Of a stretch of DNA of 34,313 nt, positions 27,802 through 34,313 are shown piece by piece. Every line of letters begins with the position of its first letter. The first letter of the stretch is position 1. The position numbers were made by a program, and so were the translations under genes. The notes under the pieces were generated by a model. That model had not been told where the DNA came from. It worked only from the letters and a program-made list of their open reading frames with translations, and ran no database searches. The DNA lies in contig NZ_MWLN01000220.1 of NCBI RefSeq assembly GCF_002198655.1, positions 11,985 through 46,297 of the forward strand. The letters run 5' to 3'. Origin of the DNA: Kineosporia sp. A_224. GTDB taxonomy: Bacteria > Actinomycetota > Actinomycetes > Actinomycetales > Kineosporiaceae.

Positions 27802-28572
27802 TCAGCCCTGCCGTCCGGCCGGCTCGAAGCCGCGCATCCGGGCGAGGACCGAGTCCGCCGTCGGCGCGGTGATCTCGTCGACGATGCGCCCGTCCGAGAG
27901 GAAGAGCACGCGGTCGGCGTACGCCGCGGAGACCGGGTCGTGCGTGACCATGACGATGCTCTGGCCGAACTCGTCGACCGAGCGGCGCAGGAAGCCGAGG
28001 ATCTCGGCGCTGGACCGGGAGTCGAGGTTGCCCGTCGGCTCGTCGGCGAAGACGATCGCGGGCCGGCTCACGAGCGCCCGCGCGCACGCGACGCGCTGCT
28101 GCTGGCCGCCGGAGAGCTGGTTCGGCCGGTGCGTGAGCCGGTCGCGCAGGTTGACGGTGTCGATGATCGTGTCGAACCACGCCTGGTCGAGCTTCGTGCC
28201 CGCGATGTCGAGGGGGAGCGTGATGTTCTCCCGCGCCGTGAGCGTCGGGACGAGGTTGAACGACTGGAAGACGAAGCCGAGCCGGTCCCGGCGCAGCGTC
28301 GTCAGGGCCTTGTCCTTCAACCCGTTCACCGTGACGCCGTCGATGACGACGGTCCCGGAGGTCGGGGTGTCGAGGGCGGCCATGCAGTGCATGAGCGTCG
28401 ACTTGCCCGACCCGGACGGCCCCATGATCGCGGTCATCCGCCCGCGCTCGAACTCGACGCTCACACCGTCGAGCGCGTGCACGGCCGCCTCACCGCTGCC
28501 GTACACCTTCGTCAGGTCGACGGCCTGCGCGACGGCGCCGGCCGGTCCTGCTGTGACGTGACCATCGGTCAC
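27802..28572 (-). CDS. ABC transporter ATP-binding protein, LolD/MacB type
   Basis: A 256-residue ATPase partnered with the FtsX-like permease. DLTKVYGSGEAAVHALDGVS is the LolD-type opening. Walker A is GPSGSGKS (51-58), the Q-loop FQSFNLVPTLTA, the signature LSGGQQQR, Walker B IVFADEPTGNLD and the switch His is in VTHD. GTG 28572-28570 is chosen because GAGGAGG lies five bases upstream; an in-frame start 17 codons upstream would bury this ribosome site inside the coding region. It is first in a two-gene operon preceded by a MerR-type promoter, which suggests induction by a toxic compound or stress. Confidence 0.93.
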   Translation of the reverse strand: MTDGHVTAGPAGAVAQAVDLTKVYGSGEAAVHALDGVSVEFERGRMTAIMGPSGSGKSTLMHCMAALDTPTSGTVVIDGVTVNGLKDKALTTLRRDRLGFVFQSFNLVPTLTARENITLPLDIAGTKLDQAWFDTIIDTVNLRDRLTHRPNQLSGGQQQRVACARALVSRPAIVFADEPTGNLDSRSSAEILGFLRRSVDEFGQSIVMVTHDPVSAAYADRVLFLSDGRIVDEITAPTADSVLARMRGFEPAGRQG

Positions 28573-28630
28573 GATGTCCTCCTCGATCGGTTCGCCCCGG
28601 ACGGGCCCTCGTGGCCCGGGCATGGTCGTG

Positions 28631-28661
28631 ATCCTCGAGCCTGCCGTGGCGGCAGGGTCAA
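28631..28661 (-). promoter_or_regulatory. MerR-type promoter/operator for the LolD-FtsX operon
   Basis: On the minus strand the -35 is TTGACC (28661-28656), the spacer is exactly 19 bp and the -10 is GAGGAT (28636-28631). The dyad at 28637-28659 has arms GAGCCTGCCG and CGGCAGGGTC (plus strand) around TGG, matching at 9 of 10 positions, and fills the spacer. An overlong 19-bp spacer filled by such a dyad is the hallmark of promoters that MerR-family activators untwist. The leader would be about 50 bases. No MerR gene lies within the window. Confidence 0.65.
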
Positions 28662-28824
28662 GGCAGTAGGGCCACCTGCACTCTGTGACGACGGGTCAGC
28701 CCCCGGCCCCGGTTCCGATCCTTGCAGCCGGATGCGTCGGGCAGATCAACCAGCAGGTGGACACGCAGTGTCGTCGGAACGGTCGTCGCTCAGCCGTCCG
28801 TCGGACCCGGCGTCGTCCTTTCGG

Positions 28825-29676
28825 CTACTCCTCGTCGAGGCCGGGGACGGCGAGGGCCGAGGCCCGCTCGCCGAGCACGATCTCCACGGCGCCGTCCGGC
28901 AGCGGCGGGGGAGTGCCGCCCCAGGCCGGGCAGAGCGCCTTGTGGTCGCACCAGTCGCACAGCCTGCTCGGCGACGCCCGCCAGTCGCCGGTCTCGGCGG
29001 CGTGCGCGATCGCCGCCCAGAGCGCCTTGACCTTGCGCTCGGTCGCGAGCAGGTCGGCCTCGTCGGGCGTGTACCGGAGGATCTCGCCGTTGCCGAGGTA
29101 GACGAGCTGCAGCACCGACGGGACCGTGCCGCGCAGCCGCCACAGGACGAGCGCGTAGAACTTCATCTGGAACAGCGCCTTGGCCTCGAAGCTCTCCCGC
29201 GGCGCGCGGCCCGTCTTGTAGTCGACGACGCGGAGCCGGCCGTCCGGCGCGACGTCGAGCCGGTCGACGTAGCCGCGCAGCACGAGCCCGTCGTCGAGGA
29301 CGGTCTCGACGTACAGCTCGCGCTCGGCGGGCTCGAGGCGGGTCGGGTCCTCCAGCTCGAACCACTTCTCCAGGAGCGACTCGGCACTGGCGAGCCACGT
29401 CGTCACGGCCTCACCGTCGCCCTCGAAGAGCGCCGCGAGCTCGGGGGCCTCCTCCTGGACCCGGGCCCACTGCGACGGGAGGAGCCCGCGCGCGGCCTCG
29501 AGCGTGCGGTCATCGCGGGGCAGGTCGAAGAGCCGTTCGAGGACGGCGTGCACGACCGTGCCCCGGACGGCCGCCGGGCTCGGCGCCTCGGGGAGCCGGT
29601 CGACGACGCGGAAGCGGTAGCGCAGCGGGCACTGCATGAAGTCCCCGGCGCGCGAGGGGGAGAGTGCAGTGGCCAT
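28825..29676 (-). CDS. RecB-like PD-(D/E)XK nuclease with four-Cys iron-sulfur motif
   Basis: A 283-residue stand-alone nuclease of the RecB/Cas4/AddB type. The catalytic core is visible: RGTVVHAVLERLF (the His motif), GYVDRLD (metal-binding Asp) and RVVDYKTGRAP (the D-x-K motif). Cys16 near the N-terminus and Cys240, Cys243 and Cys249 near the C-terminus (C-x2-C-x5-C) match the layout that holds a [4Fe-4S] cluster in AddB and Cas4. There is no helicase domain and no CRISPR genes nearby. It probably acts in DNA repair. The ATG is fixed by TAGAGT seven bases upstream; the in-frame GTG eight codons earlier would lie upstream of the promoter element. A homologue near mpa is common in actinobacteria. 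Confidence 0.88.
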   Translation of the reverse strand: MATALSPSRAGDFMQCPLRYRFRVVDRLPEAPSPAAVRGTVVHAVLERLFDLPRDDRTLEAARGLLPSQWARVQEEAPELAALFEGDGEAVTTWLASAESLLEKWFELEDPTRLEPAERELYVETVLDDGLVLRGYVDRLDVAPDGRLRVVDYKTGRAPRESFEAKALFQMKFYALVLWRLRGTVPSVLQLVYLGNGEILRYTPDEADLLATERKVKALWAAIAHAAETGDWRASPSRLCDWCDHKALCPAWGGTPPPLPDGAVEIVLGERASALAVPGLDEE

Positions 29677-29683
29677 GGGGAGG

Positions 29684-29689
29684 ACTCTA
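29684..29689 (-). promoter_or_regulatory. -10 box for the RecB-like nuclease gene (leaderless)
   Basis: TAGAGT on the minus strand, seven bases before the ATG. It is divergent from the protease promoter 45 bases away. Confidence 0.5.
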
Positions 29690-29734
29690 GGGAACGTCAC
29701 CGACAGCGCGGCCGTTGATCGGGCGACGCCGACC

Positions 29735-29740
29735 TAGGAT
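29735..29740 (+). promoter_or_regulatory. -10 box for the site-2 protease gene (leaderless)
   Basis: TAGGAT with a 6-base gap to ATG 29747. Confidence 0.5.
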
Positions 29741-29745
29741 CGTGA

Positions 29746-31998
<2,253 letters not shown>

Positions 31999-32005
31999 CG
32001 GCCGG

Positions 32006-32029
32006 GCGCGGGTCCGGAGGGGCCCGTGC
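32006..32029 (+). terminator. possible terminator after trmI
   Basis: GCGCGGG (32006-32012) pairs with CCCGTGC (32023-32029), with one G.U, around a 10-base loop, eight bases after the trmI stop. Confidence 0.35.
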
Positions 32030-32179
32030 GGCGGGCGTGGCCGGTGTGAACACTCTTCGCGAACCGGACGACACGCCGCGTGTTCAGCGATTGGTGTACA
32101 TCACATGACCGCCACGTGAGACGCATCACCCGTCCGAGGTGAGGAAGCACCGCACAATGGCCCGAAGTGGGAACGGGGA

Positions 32180-32197
32180 GCGAGACGAACGTCTCGC
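32180..32197 (+). promoter_or_regulatory. perfect 8+2+8 palindrome upstream of the ARC promoter
   Basis: GCGAGACG (32180-32187) and CGTCTCGC (32190-32197) flank AA. The centre lies about 52 bases upstream of the ARC -10 box, a usual place for an activator or upstream repressor site. The regulator is unknown. The rest of 31999-32283 holds no credible gene. Confidence 0.45.
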
Positions 32198-32240
32198 CTC
32201 GTCGACAACGGCCCTCGGGCGCACTTGTGGGTCCGCGGGT

Positions 32241-32246
32241 TAGGGT
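32241..32246 (+). promoter_or_regulatory. -10 box for the ARC gene
   Basis: TAGGGT (preceded by T, giving TTAGGGT). The start codon chosen lies 37 bases downstream, behind a GGGAGGGAGG ribosome site, so this gene has a short leader. No good -35 is seen. Confidence 0.5.
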
Positions 32247-32283
32247 CGAACGTGTCCGCCCCATGGGGAGGGAGGTGCCCGGC

Positions 32284-33996
32284 ATGACCGACAACGACGA
32301 CGCATCGCTCCGGTCCGAGATCGCACGCCTGCAGCACGAGGTGGAGCGGCTCCGAGCGGCACGTGACGCCGCCGGCCCGGAGGAGCTCGCGAGGCTCCGG
32401 GCCCAGGTGGCCCAGCTGGCCAACCAGAACGACCGACTCGCGTCGACCCTGCGCGACGCGCGCGACCAGATCGTCGCCCTCAAGGCCGAGGTCGACCGGC
32501 TCGCCCAGCCCCCGAACACCTACGGCATCTACGTCGGCCCCGGTGACGAGGACGGCACCGCGGACGTCATGAGCAGCGGTCGCAAGATGCGTGTCTCCGT
32601 GAGCCCCTCGGTCGAGCGGGACGACATCCTCGCCGGCCAGGAGGTCATGCTCAACGAGGCCTTCAACATCGTCGCGGCGAAGGAGTTCGACCGCACCGGC
32701 GAGATCGTCATCGTCAAGGAGATCATCGACGAGGACCGCGCCCTCGTCGTGGCCCACGCCGACGAGGAGCGGGTCGTCCACCTCGCCGGCCCGCTGCGCG
32801 GCGTCAAGCTGCGTGTCGGGGACGCCCTGACGATGGACACCCGCTCGGGCTACGCGTTCGAGCGCATCCCCAAGGCCGAGGTCAACGACCTCGTCCTCGA
32901 GGAGGTGCCGGACATCGACTACACCGACATCGGTGGTCTCGGCCCGCAGATCGAGATGATCCGGGACGCCGTCGAGCTGCCGTTCCTGCACCCGGACCTC
33001 TTCCGGGAGCACGGGCTCAAACCGCCGAAGGGCGTGCTGCTGTACGGCCCGCCCGGGTGCGGCAAGACGCTCATCGCCAAGGCCGTCGCGCGGTCGCTCG
33101 CGAAGAAGATCGCCGAGCTGCGCGGGGTCAAGGAGTCGAAGAGCTACTTCCTCAACGTCAAGGGCCCCGAGCTGCTCAACAAGTACGTCGGCGAGACCGA
33201 GCGGCACATCCGGCTCATCTTCGCCCGGGCCCGGGAGAAGGCGTCCGAGGGCACGCCCGTCGTCGTCTTCTTCGACGAGATGGACTCGCTCTTCCGCACC
33301 CGCGGGTCGGGCGTCTCCAGCGACGTCGAGACGACGATCGTCCCGCAGCTGCTCAGCGAGATCGACGGCGTCGAGCGGCTCGAGAACGTCATCGTCATCG
33401 GCGCCTCGAACCGCGAGGACATGATCGACCCGGCGATCCTGCGGCCGGGCCGGCTGGACGTGAAGATCAAGATCCAGCGTCCGGACGCCGAGGCGGCCAA
33501 GGACATCTTCGGCAAGTACCTGACGCCGGACCTCCCGCTGCACGCGGACGACGTCGCCGCCAACGAGGGCTCGCCGACGGCGACCGTCTTCGCGATGATC
33601 CAGCGGGTCGTCGAGCGGATGTACTCCGAGACCGAGGAGAACCAGTTCCTCGAGGTCACGTACGCGAACGGCGACAAGGAGATCCTCTACTTCAAGGACT
33701 TCAACTCCGGCGCGATGGTGCAGAACATCGTCGACCGGGCGAAGAAGACCGCGATCAAGGACCTCCTCGAGACCGGGCAGCGGGGCATCCGCCTCGACCA
33801 CCTGCTCATGGCGTGCGTGGACGAGTTCAAGGAGAACGAGGACCTGCCGAACACGACCAACCCCGACGACTGGGCGCGGATCTCCGGCAAGAAGGGCGAG
33901 CGGATCGTCTACATCCGCACGATCATCCAGGGCAAGCAGGGCACCGAGCCCGGCCGGACGATCGACACCGTCGCCAACACGGGCCAGTACCTCTAG
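32284..33996 (+). CDS. arc: proteasome-associated AAA ATPase (ARC/Mpa)
   Basis: A 570-residue hexameric ATPase that recognises pupylated proteins, unfolds them and feeds them to the 20S proteasome. In order it has an N-terminal coiled coil (about 8-78, heptads such as [16 protein letters not shown]) that binds Pup, tandem OB domains (about 85-220) and an AAA domain. The AAA domain has Walker A GPPGCGKT (255-262) and Walker B FFDEMD with Asp331 and Glu332. The C-terminus is GQYL, with the penultimate Tyr that docks into the proteasome alpha ring. ATG 32284 is chosen because GGGAGGGAGG lies at ribosome-binding distance; an in-frame ATG at 32263 is the alternative. The usual next gene, dop, is not present in the remaining 317 bases. 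Confidence 0.97.
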   Translation: MTDNDDASLRSEIARLQHEVERLRAARDAAGPEELARLRAQVAQLANQNDRLASTLRDARDQIVALKAEVDRLAQPPNTYGIYVGPGDEDGTADVMSSGRKMRVSVSPSVERDDILAGQEVMLNEAFNIVAAKEFDRTGEIVIVKEIIDEDRALVVAHADEERVVHLAGPLRGVKLRVGDALTMDTRSGYAFERIPKAEVNDLVLEEVPDIDYTDIGGLGPQIEMIRDAVELPFLHPDLFREHGLKPPKGVLLYGPPGCGKTLIAKAVARSLAKKIAELRGVKESKSYFLNVKGPELLNKYVGETERHIRLIFARAREKASEGTPVVVFFDEMDSLFRTRGSGVSSDVETTIVPQLLSEIDGVERLENVIVIGASNREDMIDPAILRPGRLDVKIKIQRPDAEAAKDIFGKYLTPDLPLHADDVAANEGSPTATVFAMIQRVVERMYSETEENQFLEVTYANGDKEILYFKDFNSGAMVQNIVDRAKKTAIKDLLETGQRGIRLDHLLMACVDEFKENEDLPNTTNPDDWARISGKKGERIVYIRTIIQGKQGTEPGRTIDTVANTGQYL

Positions 33997-34005
33997 GCCG
34001 CGCAG

Positions 34006-34032
34006 CAGTCCCGGCAGTCCCGGCAGTGCCGG
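34006..34032 (+). repeat. 3 x 9-bp tandem repeat after ARC
   Basis: CAGTCCCGG occurs twice (34006-34014, 34015-34023), followed by CAGTGCCGG (34024-34032), starting 10 bases after the ARC stop and directly abutting the terminator stem. Confidence 0.75.
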
Positions 34033-34063
34033 ACGGCGTCCCCCGCAGCTGCGGGGGCGCCGT
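34033..34063 (+). terminator. strong terminator hairpin after ARC
   Basis: ACGGCG, a bulged T and CCCCCGCAG (34033-34048) pair with CTGCGGGGGCGCCGT (34049-34063): a 15-bp stem with one bulge, closed by a small loop at the central AGCT. It is followed by TCGTGCG, not a T tract. Confidence 0.75.
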
Positions 34064-34094
34064 TCGTGCGTCCGGGGTCGGTTCTCGGGCAGGC

Positions 34095-34232
34095 GGCGTC
34101 CTCTGGCGGGTCGCGCACGTGTCGCCGGCGTCCTCTGGCGGGTCGCGCACGTGTCGCCGGCGTCCTCTGGCGGCTCATGCACCGCACGCGCGTCGTCCTC
34201 TGGTGCCGTATGCACCCTTGCTCGTCCTCTGG
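34095..34232 (+). repeat. five degenerate direct repeats, about 32-bp period, core GTCCTCTGG
   Basis: The core GTCCTCTGG starts at 34098, 34130, 34162, 34195 and 34224 (steps of 32, 32, 33 and 29). The first two full units (34095-34126 and 34127-34158) are identical over 32 bases. Later units drift but keep a pattern ending in GCAC or GTAC about 12-15 bases after the core. There is no spacer of CRISPR size and no adjacent cas gene. Confidence 0.8.
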
Positions 34233-34313
34233 TGTCGGACGTACCCCAAGAACGAGGCGGATTCAGGCGGTGGGTGCAACGGGTTGGTCTTGGGCGGTCA
34301 AGAGTAGGTGGTT

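Larger units (their letters stand above)
33997..34313. other. non-coding stretch after ARC
   Basis: No reading frame here looks like a protein; the long forward frame crossing it is a shadow of ARC. It holds a short tandem repeat, a terminator hairpin and an array of degenerate 32-bp repeats, listed separately. In the last 80 bases I see nothing that I can assign. Confidence 0.6.

Noticed and set aside
28685-29101. Plus-strand small protein opposite the RecB-like nuclease
   Set aside because: Mostly overlaps the nuclease gene in antisense, with no ribosome site, no -10 box and no recognisable motif.
32089-32104. GlxR/Crp-type site upstream of ARC
   Set aside because: The right half TCACA and central TA match, but the left half (ATTGG) matches TGTGA at only two of five positions.
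34095-34232. CRISPR array
   Set aside because: The whole repeat period is about 32 bases, the first two units are identical throughout so there are no unique spacers, and there are no cas genes.

Overview
The window is about 34 kb of very GC-rich DNA from an actinobacterium. Three marker systems support this: a mycothiol ligase (mshC), an F420-dependent luciferase-like oxidoreductase, and the proteasomal ATPase ARC/Mpa ending in Gln-Tyr-Leu. A member of the Micrococcales such as a Cellulomonas relative is plausible, but I cannot fix the genus from sequence alone. Most starts are leaderless: a TAnnnT -10 box lies 6-9 bases before the ATG or GTG.

The backbone resembles, from memory, the mycobacterial stretch from uppP (Rv2136c) to mpa (Rv2115c). 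From left to right, 1-1916 holds a clipped acidic C-terminus, a lipoprotein of unknown role and an aldo/keto reductase. Next, 2037-7588 holds an F420 oxidoreductase, undecaprenyl-diphosphatase, a histidine phosphatase, a DUF3090 protein, an SCO1664-type kinase-like protein and mshC. Then 13733-19080 holds a PAC2 protein, cobalamin-dependent methionine synthase and a HAD phosphatase. Finally, 28825-33996 holds a RecB-like nuclease, a site-2 protease homologue, tRNA m1A58 methyltransferase and ARC.

Three blocks interrupt this backbone. The first (7710-13706) is three adjacent same-strand genes built only from repeated SARP-type units, each a winged-helix-like part followed by a BTAD tetratricopeptide-like part. 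They hold two, two and three units, with no NTPase, membrane or sensor domain. Each gene has its own similar leaderless start region. This is the most unusual system in the window. The second (19148-25234) is a complete peptide/nickel-type ABC importer operon with operator-like palindromes in front, a large hairpin between binding protein and permease, and a perfect 18-bp terminator stem. The third (25265-28661) is an ABC exporter pair of the LolD/FtsX (MacB-like) type, read leftwards from a promoter with the layout of a MerR-activated promoter: a 19-bp spacer containing a 10-3-10 dyad. No MerR gene is in view.

The last 317 bases after ARC hold no recognisable gene. They contain a 3 x 9-bp tandem repeat, a strong terminator hairpin and five degenerate copies, about 32 bp apart, of a unit with the core GTCCTCTGG. 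The dop/pup/prcBA genes usually expected after ARC are not reached within the window.
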